This document shows, one piece after another, positions 32,311 through 45,013 of a stretch of 64,000 bases of DNA. This DNA comes from Clarkia xantiana subsp. parviflora (lineage: Eukaryota; Streptophyta; Magnoliopsida; Myrtales; Onagraceae). Below the pieces are notes generated by a model that saw nothing but the letters and a program-made list of their open reading frames with translations, had not been told where the DNA came from and did no database searches. Made by a program: the position numbers and the translations under genes. Location of the stretch: contig JAPTYO010000020.1 of the NCBI GenBank assembly GCA_036873135.1, positions 2,782,081 through 2,846,080 of the forward strand. The letters are read 5' to 3'. How positions within the stretch are numbered: position 1 is the first letter of the stretch; every line of letters begins with the position of its first letter.

Positions 32311-33126
32311 GTGTTTAAAATTGTTTACTTTCCTATATTTTCACTTCAAATTCCCGGCTTCGAAATCTCTTCGGGAGTCTTCGCTGTCTCGGTGAACTGA
32401 TTAAAATATCAGGTCAGTCTGACTCACATATTATGTTAGACATAAAGATTTGGTTGGTATAACTAGACTTAATGGGTCGGCCGCTTGACTATACTAGGTT
32501 GTTGGTATGGCTACGTTGAATATGCTAGTGCATGCACTAGTTGTTCATTAAGTCTGCTCGGAAAAAACTCCAGTCCGTGAGCAGAAAAATCTGAACATTA
32601 TGCAGCGGGATATGCCTAGAGTCGCAACTACTAGCTAATTCTTTTAGTTGACAAAAATATATTAAGGAATTTCCTAATGGATTAACTAAAAATATTGTAT
32701 ATATATAATGAAGATAAATAATTAATAGTTTCTTTTTCATAATTAAGAAATCGAGATACATCTTGGTACATAATGTTCGGGTTCTTCGTTTACAGTTTGA
32801 GATTTTTTACGACCATACTTAGTGAATAAACGACGGAAGCAATGGTTCCGTCAACGTATCTTCACCAACAACCTAGTATAGTCCATATGTTGACATGTTA
32901 ATTAAGCACAATTCTACTCGTCTCCTCTAATAACGTGGTATGTGAGTTAGGCGCAGTGGCAGATGTATGTATAAAAATGGGGTTACGAACGTAACCTCAT
33001 TATCGAGTATTTTTAGTGGTACACTAGGTTTATTTCCAAAGAAAAATATAATCGATCCCTATTATTTATATATAAGATCCTCATTATTTAAGTGTAAGAC
33101 CCAAATTATTTTGTGCAAGACACTAA
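32311..33126. other. Intergenic, nothing recognised
   Basis: AT-rich with fragments (attctactcgtctcc, tatgtgagttagg) resembling the repeats at 37470-37990. No coding sequence. Confidence 0.5.
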
Positions 33127-34011
33127 GGGCGCGTTTGATTGCCGGTATTGCGATATCCTAATACCGGTATTAGCTAATACCGTGTTTGTGTCAACTTGGT
33201 ATTGGTATTAGCTAATACTTGGTATTAGCTAATACTCAATTATAGAAGGAATTTGGTATTAATTAATACCATCTAAAAGTAAAGCATTAGCTAATACCAA
33301 TCTCCTAATTACCAATTTACCCTTGTAATATATGGCAAACTCTCACTGTTTACATCGTAGTTTCGGGCCGGACCCCGTTTACATCGAAACTTCGGACGCG
33401 GGTCGGGCCGGGCTGGGCGGTTCGGGCCGGGCTGGGTGGTTCGAGCTAGGCTGGTCAGTTCGGGCCGGACAAGGTGGTTCGGGCCAGGCAGGTCAATTCG
33501 GGTCGGGCTGTGCGGTTCGGGCCGGGCTGAGCAATTCGGGCTGTTCGGGTCGGGTTGCTTTATGTTGCTTTGGTTTAGTTCGGGCTAGGCCCGGCTAGAA
33601 CGGGCCGGGTCGGGCTAATCACTTTTTTCAATTGTTTTGTACTATTTTCTTTATATACATACATATTTATACATTAGCAAAAAATAGTTTTTACTATTTA
33701 TACATAAATTTGATTTTTGTTTTATGAAAAATATTATTTTAAATAATTGAAGTTACTTTTTTTTGTTAAATTTTATCATTGTTAAATTAATCATATGTAA
33801 AATATATCTTCATTGAAAATGCAAGTAAGGGTATTTAGGTCTTTTAGTCATTGTATTAGGATATCCTAATACAAAGTTCATTCAAACATTGTATAGGATA
33901 TCCTAATACATAGCTCAATCAAACATTGTATTAGCTAAGCATGTATTAGCTAAGCATGTATTAGCTAATACCGGTATTAGGATATCGCAATACCAGCAAT
34001 CAAACGTGCCC
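33127..34011. mobile_element. PIF/Harbinger (Tourist-type) MITE, 885 bp
   Basis: The inverted ends of more than 50 bp start GGGCGCGTTTGATTGCCGGT and GGGCACGTTTGATTGCTGGT. The 3-bp flanks are TAA (33124-33126, 34012-34014), the usual TWA duplication of this superfamily. The interior carries a GC-rich minisatellite (33360-33620), unusual for such an element. Confidence 0.85.
33398..33565. repeat. GC-rich minisatellite, period about 30 bp
   Basis: About six irregular units of the type gttcgggccgggctgggcg inside the Tourist element. The G/A/R-rich open frame over it is a by-product. Confidence 0.8.
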
Positions 34012-34239
34012 TAAGACCCTGTTATTAAGTTAGACTCATTATTATTTTGTAACATTCAACTCTCATTCAATAAATCCATGAGAGAATCTCATCAATTTTA
34101 AGGTTTGAGTTTTTTACTTTAAGAGTATACAGTTGTAAATTTTATTATTCGCTTCTTTTTTCCTAGACTATGAGCCATAGTTACTATAATCTAATATAAT
34201 ACGAAAGGTCCAATAAAGCAAAAGTATTTAATCATATAG

Positions 34240-34650
34240 TATTTTTGAACAAATTTTTTTAGTACCAAAATGTACAAATATTTCAAAACAATGGTAATTG
34301 ATACTTCTTTTAATCTTCCGTCCAAAATTGTCCTCAAATATATATTTTAAATTTATAAATTAAGTGAATACTTTTCTGAATATCAAAATCAAGACCAAAT
34401 AAATTATATTAGTCTTACGATAGTGTTGTTAAAATATGAATAAGAATGTGTTCAACGCCTTCACTCACAAGTTCAGACTTATGGGACAGTTGGTTAAGGC
34501 ACGCGTAATACTTTGAAAAGTACTTATTATATTTGTACATTTTAACGACAATTTTGGATAAATAATTATAGAAAGTATCAATTATCATCGTTTTGAAATA
34601 TGTATATTTTAAAATAGGTTAGTACAAAAACCCATTTTTTTTAAATACGT
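34240..34650. mobile_element. Foldback element, boundaries approximate
   Basis: tttagtaccaaaatgtacaa with aattgatactt on the left pairs with the inverted counterpart near 34540-34640 (aagtatcaatt, ggttagtacaaaaac). No clear duplication was found. Confidence 0.45.
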
Positions 34651-35089
34651 TTTATATATTTTACATAATTTTCTTTAAAAAATGTGTTAAATCTTCGCCA
34701 CAATTTATTTTTTTATTTTTTTACATTAGCGTATCCCATTGTCGAGGCCCTAGCTCCGCCACTGGTTAGGCGGGATAACACGATATGTGAGTCAGACGGG
34801 AACTGATATTCGAATCAGGCTACTGCGATGAGACTCTCTTAGAGGTTTCAAACCTAGGATTTCGAAGTCAAACCACATGAAAGTAAACGCTCTTAGCCAC
34901 CAAATTAACACTGTCCGTCCATGGTAACTAATTAATAGTTTAAGAAAAAGATTACTAGAAATTTCAAATTAATAATCTAAACAAATATTATGATGAAATA
35001 AAATGGGAATGAATTATGAAAAATGCAATGGGGGTGTAAGTGAATTTTGGATAGGCGATGAAAAATAAACCAAAATAATGGGAGATTAA

Positions 35090-35098
<9 letters not shown>

Positions 35099-35150
<52 letters not shown>
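35099..35150. repeat. (TTA)n microsatellite
   Basis: About 50 bp of ATT/TTA repeats just left of the solo LTR. Confidence 0.9.
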
Positions 35151-35151
<1 letters not shown>

Positions 35152-35156
35152 GTTAT

Positions 35157-35794
35157 TGTTGGATCACGGCGGAACTCCGGTTACGGTGACGGATTCCTTA
35201 GCTCCTCGCAATCCTGCAGAAGGGGATAGAGGGCAGTGGCCCAGAATCCCTCTCCGATGCTTAACGTAAGTATGGTGGCCAACAGCGCAAGTAAGCAATA
35301 AATGTGTGTGTAAAACGTAACCCTAATCTGGGATAACTTCCCTCCTTTTATAGAGGAAAAGTTACCCCAGTTACCTGGTTAGGCCGTTGGATCGTGATCC
35401 GTTATCCCACATATTTCGCCGTGTATCTGGCCATGTATCTCGTGCGGTTATTCGCATCCCCCAAATCTCGCCCATTATGCCACTACTGTGATCGTGGCGA
35501 GATTTCCGGGATTGTGCTTTTACTGGCGAGCCTCGATCGTTATTGGAGGCTCCCAAGTTAAGTCGTTTAAGGATTCGGTCTCGGGGAGTGGCTTCAACTC
35601 CCATATCGGGGCCGACTACGTCCAGGTCCGATATTTTCAGTGCCCTCCCCTATCGGGGCCATACTTGCTCGGGGCCTTTCGATGTCGGAGCCTCCTTCTG
35701 TCGGAGCCCTTAGCCCTCCAGCTCCTAGCCCAACGGGCCTAAATGCCGTTTGTCAATCGTTAAGGGGCCTAACGGCCTCCGCCGGAGCCCATCA
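35157..35794 (-). repeat. Solo LTR of a gypsy-type element (638 bp)
   Basis: TGTTGGATCACGGCGG to GGAGCCCATCA with an exact 5-bp duplication gttat at 35152-35156 and 35795-35799. No internal domain is attached. A TATAAAAG box lies on the minus strand at 35352-35345. Blocks such as CTCCGATGCTTAA match the LTR at 18456, so the two families are related. Confidence 0.85.
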
Positions 35795-35799
35795 GTTAT

Positions 35800-38700
35800 A
35801 ATATGGCAAAAAGGATAATAAAATATTTTTGTGCACGGAGAGCTATTATCCTCATATATATAAAATAGAAGTAGGTCAAAGTATTAATATATGTTTAATA
35901 TTATAGTCGTCCGACCCTGCCCCTGGAGTGCAGCCGATGGATGTGCATCCCGAGCTATAAGTTAATGCTCAGCACGTATGTACGTTATAGCCAACTTGTG
36001 GTTCTACTATATATAATTATTGTCATTGGTTAATTAACAATATTATTATGGAAAATGATAAAAGGTGATCTTATCTATTAAGCACTGCAGAAAAAAATGA
36101 TAATCTATCCATCCAATCATGTATAATATATATATATTTACTAATTTGACTAGAATTTATAAAGATACGACTTTTACTAAGTTTTTAATAACATTCTATA
36201 TTTAATTTTAATATCATTATAGTTTTTATAATTAATCTACCGTCAAACATGCAATTTTCATTCATGAATGGTAATGTCATGTAAATTATTTTAAAATTCT
36301 TTATTGTCCATGTAATTTACAAAAAATAAAAACATTTATGGATCATCAATTATTTAATTATTTAAAATATGAGTTATAGTCAGTGTTAATTCGATTCACC
36401 TATTTAGAGGCTTGTTTTTACCGGAGATCATACAAAATATATTAAGTTGGTATGGTAGAGTTAGCATAGCATGATCCTACTAATGTTGTACCTATGGTGG
36501 CTCTATCTTTTCTGATTTTGTGTAAATCTTTTTTATTCGACCGTAATCGATTGGCAAGTGGTATAAACCTTTTGAAGTTACGACGATGTTTTCTTTTAAG
36601 TAATAATAAATTCACAGATTCATGTTGTTTCTTCACAAAATAAAAAGGAAGAAAATAAAATCATGTTGTTTTACAAATAATAATAATTATTTATGAATGA
36701 ATATTGGAATTGAGGAAGTGAGATTCGATGCCTCTATGAACGTACTATATATAATTAATGAATAACGCACGTAGTTGTTGTCCAATATTTATGTTTTGAC
36801 AACATCGTTTATCTAATTCTAGAGATGGATATGCGTGTATTAATTATCTATTAATGTCTATATGCACCAAACTTGCCAATATATATATATATATATACAA
36901 ACGTCCATGGAGAGCTTTAATCTTTTTAAGGTTAAAGAATTTATAAATTGTCTGAAGTTTTATCAATATTGAAATTTGGTATCTAATGTTAAAATAGAGT
37001 GTCTCAGATTTAATTTTTGTTAAAATTTAATGTACTGTGTGATTACTTTAGAGAAGTCAGTCCCGACAAAACCAACTGTGAAATTCAACTTCCCATGCAC
37101 GCTCCCTTCTTGTCACCTTACCGGGACTGTCGCCTAAGAAGTTTGCCACATATACGCAAATAAATTTCGTTCATTTGTCGCTGGAAATTGCTCCACACCA
37201 CTCTGTTGGAAACCTTTTCTTTTGGATGTTCAAGTTTAGGGGGAAATTTGGCAATTTTGTGAAAAGTAAAGAGTGATGGATTATACGTGGGTGAGTGAGT
37301 TGATAAAAATGATTGAAGTGAGAAGGAAATACGTGTATAGACACCTAATTTCAACAAAAATGAAACATGAGACCGTCCATTTAAACATTTCAAACTTCAG
37401 ACACCAAATTCAACATTGGTGAAACTTCCGAAAGTTTATAGGTTCTTAACCCCTTTTTTTATGAGGTAAAAGATTGAGTTAGGCGGTGTCAATTTTAAAC
37501 TCATCCCGCTACGTAATGTTTCAGTTCTTCTATTTATGATATATATTGAGTTTTTTTTTTTCATACCATAATTAATAAACAATAAGCGCACACACACTAA
37601 CTTCTCCAACATAGTCCTAACAACAGTATAGTATAGTTAAGAAGCAGACATATTAAGCTCAGTTCTACTCGACAAATCTTATGCCTAACGCTGTATGTGA
37701 GTCAAACAAGACCTGATTTGTTAAGCTTAACTTTTTTTTATGAGGTAAAAGATCGAGTTATGTGGTGTCGATTTTAAACTCATCCCACTACGTAATGTTC
37801 GTGTTTTTCTATTTACGATATATACTGAATTTTTTCCTACAAAATTTAGTGAACAATAAACATATACACTGACTCTTTCAACGTAGCTCTAACAACAGTC
37901 TAGTATAGTCAAGAACACATATATTAAGCTCAGTTCTACTCAACAAATTTTATATTTAACACAATATGTGAGTTAAAGGAAACCTGATATTTTAATCATG
38001 TAATTCTAACGTGACACCCTCAAAATATTTAGAATCTAAGACTTGAAGATAAACTAAATAAGAGGAAATGATCTTAATTCTTAACTAATCCATTACTGTC
38101 AGAATTAACAAAAGCTTTACTTGATCATCACATACGTACGGATTATTATGTTATAATATATTTTATCTACGTGACATTTTACATTACATGCCTAAATTTC
38201 TCTCTCCTCATAACTACTAATTAGTAAACAGTTAAATGCTACTTCATGATTGTCTATACAGATTATTTTTTAGTTTGGATTATATGATTATATCCGGAGA
38301 CCTTATTGGCTTGCATGTTAACATCACGACCAGATAGACCTTCTTAAAATAATATTATTATAGGGAAAAGTGCTGAAACACTCCTAAAAAATTTGCACGA
38401 AAATTACGAGAACTCCCCTTTTTAAGTTTTTTATTTAATGTACGTATTATTATAAAAATATATTTTTGAAAATAGACAAATCGTAGTTAAAAGTCGATTC
38501 GATTTTTTATTTCATTTATTTTTTACTATATAGTATCTATAAAATAATTTAGTTATTTTGGCAGGGTGAATCTCGAGAGTTAAAATTGGATGAACCGTTC
38601 ATCCAATTTTAACTCTTTAGGGTTCATCCGGCCAAACTATTCACAATTTCTAATAGAGTTTTATAAAAAAAAATCATAAAATTACATAAGGGTTCGGCTA

Positions 38701-39894
38701 AAATAAACTCGAGTTTATTTCAACTTGTTTTTTCAGCCATCAGATTATGCATGTGTAAGAAACACTTTTTATCTCTCCTGAATTCTGATTGATTCTCTCT
38801 CATGATCTAACGACTGAGAAACTGAGTTGAAATAAACTCGACTGCATTTTAGCCAGCCCCTTTTCTTCTTTTATATAATATATAATTATTTAGAAAAAAA
38901 ATTAATTAAATAAAAACAATTAAATAGTATAATGTTTTTAAATGAATACCGACGAATAAAAAAGTAGAGTTACGATAATAGAAAAATAAAAAGTTAAATA
39001 TGGAAAATATTTCTCGACAAAAAACTCAGATAAAAATTCTCTGAAAGGAAAAAAAAAATGGTTAAATGCATAAAGGTAAGAGAAAATTACATGGAAAACA
39101 CTTACTTTAAATTTAGAATAAATGATGATATGTCAATATATTAATAATGATCTCTAATTTTCTACGTTTTAAGGAGGCTCCTTATGATAGTCACTCCCGT
39201 TATTATATCTACTTGTAGTTTAAAATTGGTTGTTTTACGCCCTATCGATAAAACAACGATCATAAGTCATAACTTGTTTGCTTCATACTTATACTGTATC
39301 AGGCCAGCTCGTAAGAAGTAAAGTATTGTTGTCCATAAATATTATTTTTCATTCTCAGATCTCTGCATGATTTAAACTTGTGTTTCTAGTTAATGAATGA
39401 AGTATGAACTATTACACCATATTACAGTCTTAAAATTCATGTATAGTTATTAATATGTGACAATTAAAGGATTAATAGTTTTCTTTTCCACTGATTAATA
39501 TAATTTGAGCCGTCGATATCTGTATGTAATATGTATAACTTTATTATTAGTGCAAGTTAAACTATTTTCAAACTGTTATAGAAATTTGAATTTGTAAATA
39601 AATGCGGGAATAACTATTTCATTATTAGTAATTACAAACATATAATGGAATATATATATTCATTAGTCGAACTTGTATATTCATTAACTATGCTGTCCCC
39701 GTCGTGTCGTTTGTGTACGAGTTAGGAGAAAAATAAATGCAGTGTCCATTAAAAGACAGAGATTAATTAGAAGGTGCGCCATAAATGCACGAAAAGAACA
39801 TTTATCTAAACTCAATGAACGAGAGATGCTACTATATATATAGCCATTAAAATTAACCGTTAGGTTTTTAAATGTTTCGATTCGATCAGTATAA
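35800..39894. other. AT-rich intergenic region with old repeats
   Basis: I see no gene. About 36935-37450 resembles the PGK intron 3 MITE family (ends ...tttataggttcttaacccc). About 37457-37990 is a direct duplication. The small minus frame at 36442-36636 (K/R-rich) has no recognisable relatives. Confidence 0.5.
37457..37990. repeat. Direct repeat, unit about 280 bp, two diverged copies
   Basis: ttatgaggtaaaagattgag at about 37459 and ttatgaggtaaaagatcgag at about 37739 start two copies that also share ctcatcccactacgtaatgtt and attaagctcagttctactc. Confidence 0.75.
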
Positions 39895-39903
39895 TTTATA
39901 AAA

Positions 39904-41003
39904 GGGATAATGATACTTTTGGTACCACTTCTTTGGACAGAATCCACTTTTGGTACCGCTTTTTTTTTGTACACTTTTTGTACCAACGTTTTCCATTTTG
40001 TACCCTTTTGGTACCTCCGTTAGAATTCCGTCCAAAATGGCCGTTAAACTCCCCATATGAGCTGCATGTGACCAAAAACTAAACTTGGCTGGACGGATTT
40101 ACCCTTAGGAATAAGGGTTCCTTTGGTACCACTTCTTTGGGCCACTTTTGGTACCACTTTTTTTTTTTTTAATATATATATACTTTGTTTTGCAGTCAGA
40201 TTTATATGGATTCAATATAGAATTGTCTCATATATACATTTCCAACTTTGTTCAGAGCCCTACTTAGTAATGTTGCGACTTATATTTTCGGTCTAACAAA
40301 AGGAAACGTCGCATCTTTAAAAGTTTATATTATTGTTGCAGAGTATCGAAATGTTTATTCTATAGTGGTAAGGAATGACGTATCTATTTGTGTTTATAGA
40401 AAACGTTATTAAATTCATAGTGATACTTTTCACAATACAAAAAGATAATTTTAACGCCACGAACAAATAATTTTCTTATATATTGCACGAAATTCTAATA
40501 CTTACAAACATATCTATAATACTATGCACCGCATTATTATCAAATATCAACCGATACATGAAACATACATACATTACAAAATAGGTTTTTACAACGACAT
40601 ATAAATTTCTTCGAATGTGTCAGACACAAAGTACACAAAAGAATAGTATAAGGAAGAGTTGTATGATGACAATGGAAGTTCTGTAATTAATATAAGGTTC
40701 ACCGACTGCAAAACAAAGTATATATTAAAAAAAAAAAAAAGTGGTACCAAAAGTGGATTTTGCCCAAAGAAGTGGTACCAAAGGAACCCTTATGCCTAAG
40801 GGTAAATCCGTCCAGCCAAATTTAGTTTTTGGTCACGTGCAGCTCACATGGGGGTTTAACGGCCATTTTGGACGGAATTCTAACATACGTACCAAAATGG
40901 TACAAAATGGAAAACGTTGGTACCAAAAGTGTATAAAAAAAAAAGAAGTGGTACCAAAAGTGGATTCTGCCCAAAGAAGTGGTACCAAAGGAACCCTAAT
41001 CCC
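39904..41003. mobile_element. Mutator-type foldback element (1100 bp)
   Basis: The ends GGGATAATGATACTTTTGG and GGGATTAGGGTTCCTTTGG (the latter read inward from 41003) begin inverted arms of about 285 bp with ggtaccacttctttgg, ccattttggacgg and acggatttaccctta motifs. An exact 9-bp duplication, tttataaaa, lies at 39895-39903 and 41004-41012. The core (about 40190-40715) is unrelated to the arms. There is no transposase. Confidence 0.85.
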
Positions 41004-41016
41004 TTTATAAAATATA

Positions 41017-44000
41017 GGGATTTTAACCAAACTATTACTTGCGCTAACAGTCCAAAACAAATTGCAACATTCACTAAATTTTGTGACAAATTGGTACCCG
41101 AGTTAACCTGGGTGTTGCACCGTTAGAAATTATAGTTAAAACTCATGGAATAGGTCACGTGCAGAGCACGTGACCACATTTGGCGCGAAAGACAACTAAA
41201 AATGGTTTGAAAAGACCAAAATACCATTATAGCATATAATAATAGAAATAATCATCTTCTCCTTATTCATTTCAATTAGGGCTTGTAGGGGATAGAATGC
41301 TCCGAAATTGAAAACCCCAAAAACTGTGAAATTGAAAACCCCAGCTCAAATTGACGTCTTTCATGTCTTCTAATTCTTCGATGGCCACACCCACTCAAAG
41401 AAAATGCGGTTGTGGACTGATTTCCGTGATAAAAACGTTGGACACGGGTATGAAGAGAAAATGAGAAGATTAATCTTGAAATGGTGAAGTTTTTTCATGA
41501 AAAATAGATGTTTTGTCAGCACAAGTCATATTAGTTGTGTTGTTTTTATTTCTGCATATGGTTTCTAGGTACGTTTGTGTATAATGTTCTGACTGTTCTT
41601 GTTGCTGTTGTAACTGTTTCATTTTGGTGTATGACAAAACTTTGATGTTCTATATATGGGTTGTTTTAAGTGTTGCAATTTGAACCCGGGTTTTTATAAA
41701 TGTTGCAGTGTAATGTTCGTTTTATCTAGAACTGTTGTAATTTGGTAAACTCAAACTCACACATTACATCGAGAACAGTTTCATAACATATCATAATCAA
41801 AACTTACAAACACAACAATTCCACAGTTTGCTTTCAGACTCAGGACTGCACAAAAATAGGGTTTCAACTGTCAACATATAAACTCAAAGCAACTGCGCCT
41901 TACAAAACATCTAGCCTACAACAATCACAGTTTCTTCCTAGCAGCATCTAGGGGTGAGAAAAATACCCGATTGGAACCGGAACCGAATCGAAACATGCCA
42001 TTTGGGTAGGTTCCGGGTAAAGGTAAACGGTTCTTGGATAAAATTCTAGGAACCAGAATTTTTTATTCCGGTTCTGGGATAAGCATTTGGGTACCCTAAT
42101 ACCCGGAACCGGAACTGTTTAGTGTATATATATATATTAATAATTAAATGTTTATGTTTTTTTACAATATTAATTTTTTTTACTAAGTTACTAAAACTTT
42201 TTATTCAATTACGCTACATGATTTATAGATTTATATGTGTTTTTTGACATATCAATAAAAAATCAAACGTTTAGATTGACTTTTGTAAAAAAAAATTCAT
42301 GAATGTAACCGGTTCCAAACGGGTACCCTTAACCGATTGTATCTAAATGGTTCCGGGGCAGTTCCAGTCCAAACGGTTCTGGGTAATAGTTGTAAAGAAT
42401 CACTTGGTATTGGTATGGTTCTGAAATACCCTAAAATTACAGGGTACCTGGAATCGCTCACTCCTAGCAGCATCTGAACTTGCAGTCGTGCTCGGTGCCA
42501 TTCTCATGTCTTTTCCTCCTAATTATCCCCCTTTTCCTTTTGCATTTTTCTTGATTCTCATCTTCTTGGGACCTTCAGATGGTGAAGCTTCAACCTAGGA
42601 AACATGTATGCTTCAATATGTAAAGCTTCAGCCTGTGCAGAATCTGCATTGTAGTTCTCACTTAGGTTGTTGACAATTAACTCAAAGTATATATTCAAAA
42701 CAACGAGATTGATACTTTGTATATTTAAGTTATTTGCTACTACTTGTATAAGTGGTTTCTTAATTTTATACTTTAATAATATACTAGAAACCATAAAAAT
42801 ATATTATCAAAGTAGAAAATTAAGAAACCACTTATACAAGTAGTGGCACATAACCTAAATATACAAAATCTCAATCTCGTTGCTTTGAATTTATGCTTTG
42901 ACTTAATTGTCAACAATCTAAGTGAGAGCTTTAATGCTCGAATTCTTGAATGTCACAAGCAGATCCTGCACAGGCTGAAGTTTCACATGTTGAAGCATCA
43001 TAGGTTTCCCATGGTGAATCTTCACCATCTGAAGGTCCAAAGAAGATGAGGTTCAAGCGAAACACAAAAAGAAAAGGGGGATAGTCATGAGAAAAGACAT
43101 GAGAATGGCACCGAGCACGATTGCAAGTTCAGATGCTGCTAGGAAGATACTGTAATTGTTGTAGGCTAAGGTTTTTTAAGGCATGGTTGCTTTAAGTTTA
43201 TATGTTGACGGTTTGAATCCTATTTTTGTGCAGTCCTGGGTCTGAAATCAAATTGTGGAATTGTATGTCTGAAGTTTTGATTACGATATGGTATGAAACT
43301 GTTTTCGGTATAATGTGTGAGTTTGGGTTTACTAGATTACAACGGTTCTAGATAAAACAAACAATACATTGCAACATTTATAAACAATCAGGTACCAAAT
43401 TGCAACACTTAAAACAACTCATATATTGAATTAGAACATCAAAGTTTTTTCATACACCAAAATGAAACAGTTACAATATCATCAAGAATAGTAAAAACAT
43501 TATACCCAAACATACCTAGAAACCATATGCAAAAATAAAACACAACACAACTAATATGACTCTTGCTGATAAAGCATCTCTTTTTTCATGAAAAAGCTTC
43601 ACATTTCATGATTAATCTTCTCATTTTCTCTTTATACCCGTGCTTGACGTTTTTATCACGGAAATAAGTTCACAACCGCATTTTCTTTGAGTGGGTGTGG
43701 CCATCGAAGGACTAGAAGCCATGGAAGACATCAATTTGAGCTGAGGTTTTCAATTTCGCAGCTTTTGGGGTGTTCAATTCGGAGCATTCTATCCCCTATA
43801 AGCCCTAATTGAAATAAAGAAGGAGAAGATGGGTATCTCTATTATTATATGCAATAAGGGTATTTTGGTCTTTTCAGACCTTTTTTTTGTCTTTCGCGCC
43901 AATTGTGGTCACGTGCTCTACAAGTGACATATTCCGTGAGTTTTAACCAGAATTTCTAACGGTGCAACGCCCATGTTAACTCGGGTACCAATTTGTCACA

Positions 44001-44065
44001 AAATTTAGTGGAGGTACCAGTTCGTTTTGGATTGCTAGCCAATGTACCAATTTAGTTAAAATACT
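41017..44065. mobile_element. Giant foldback element (3049 bp), Mutator-like
   Basis: Left (41017 to about 42780) and right (about 42800 to 44065) halves are inverted copies over essentially their full length once the nested hAT MITE is removed. The centre is near 42790, where acttgtataagtggtttctt meets its complement. An exact 9-bp duplication, taaaatata, lies at 41008-41016 and 44066-44074. Ends read GGGATTTTAACCAAA and AGTATTTTAACTAAA inward. Each arm is about 1.2 kb, with matching landmarks such as ggtcacgtgc and tttggcgcgaaagac. No protein is encoded; a transcript would form a very long hairpin. Confidence 0.85.
41949..42466. mobile_element. hAT MITE (518 bp) nested in the left arm of the giant foldback
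   Basis: TAGGGGTGAGAAAAATACCC to CGCTCACTCCTA, with an exact 8-bp duplication gcagcatc at 41941-41948 and 42467-42474. Subterminal sequence is rich in ggtaccc/gggtacc and accggaacc. The right arm has no counterpart, so it came after the foldback formed. Confidence 0.92.
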
Positions 44066-44073
44066 TAAAATAT

Positions 44074-44640
44074 ATATCATCTTCTCTGCATTGGCATGAT
44101 TTTTTATACGTAAATGAGAACTCATATTCTAGTTAAGGATGAAGACAGAAAATCTGTTTAGATTGCAAGAATTAAGTTATAAGTAAATAATTAGTACAAA
44201 AATATTGAAAAGTAAACGTAAGATTTTAAAGGCCAAAATTGATAATAACTACAAATATATCATATACTTTGCTTATCATGTTTTTTTATACGTAAACGAA
44301 AAACTTATATTCTAGTCAGGAAGACAAAAATTATGTTCAGCGGTAAGAATTGAACTGTGAGCAAATAACTATTATAAAAGAATTTCAAGGAGTAAGTGTG
44401 AGCTTTTAAAGGCCAAAACTGACAATCTACAAATATATCATATACTCTGCATTGACATGATTTTTTTTATACGTAAATGAAAACTTTTATTCTAATCAAT
44501 GATGAAGTTAAAAAGTTAAGATAATAAGAATTGAGTTATGGGTAAATGAATAGTATAAAAAAAAACTCTAAGGGTAAACGTAAGATTTTAAAGACCAAAA
44601 TTGAAGATAATTACAAATCTTAGGTACAAATTGCGCATCA
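44074..44640. repeat. Tandem repeat, unit about 180 bp, three copies
   Basis: Copies start at about 44074, 44257 and 44435 with atatcatatactttgc and tttttttatacgtaaa(t/c)ga, and end in ggccaaaattgataataact. A related single copy is at about 15945-16070. Confidence 0.8.
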
Positions 44641-44711
44641 CTACAATTTTTTTTATTACAATATTGCTTTCGCAATTTCAGACCTGAAGCATTAAGGTTA
44701 AAACTCTTCTT

Positions 44712-44957
44712 GATTTTTGTACCATGCTCCAAGAGCACCATGCTTTTGGTTTTTTTATTATTACGGTGTACTTAATTGTAACATTGGTAAAACTTTAAAA
44801 GTATGAAAAAAATATGAAATTTTTTAACCACACCGAATATTTGCATTATAATATTAATAATATCAATTTCCCTATAGGGTTCACTTTTAGGGCAATAGAA
44901 AAATACAAAAAAATATTACTAAAAGCATGGTGCTCTTGGAGCATGGTAGAAAGATCC
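44712..44957. mobile_element. Short hairpin MITE (246 bp)
   Basis: GATTTTTGTACCATGCTCC and its inverted partner GGAGCATGGTAGAAAGATCC. The flanks repeat aactcttctt exactly (44702-44711, 44958-44967), a 9- to 10-bp duplication as in Mutator-like MITEs. Each end is itself nearly palindromic (catgctccaagagcaccatg). Confidence 0.75.
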
Positions 44958-45013
44958 AACTCTTCTTAAGGTGGATTCTTTAGTGGGAACATAATAAAAG
45001 TTGAGGGGGCAAT

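Noticed and set aside
18451..32315. 5-bp target duplication for the Tat-like element
   Set aside because: The flanks gctag and gtgtt do not match under any LTR boundary I tried, so no duplication is claimed.
36442..36636. K/R-rich 64-codon minus-strand frame
   Set aside because: It is short, in AT-rich DNA, with no promoter or recognisable relatives.
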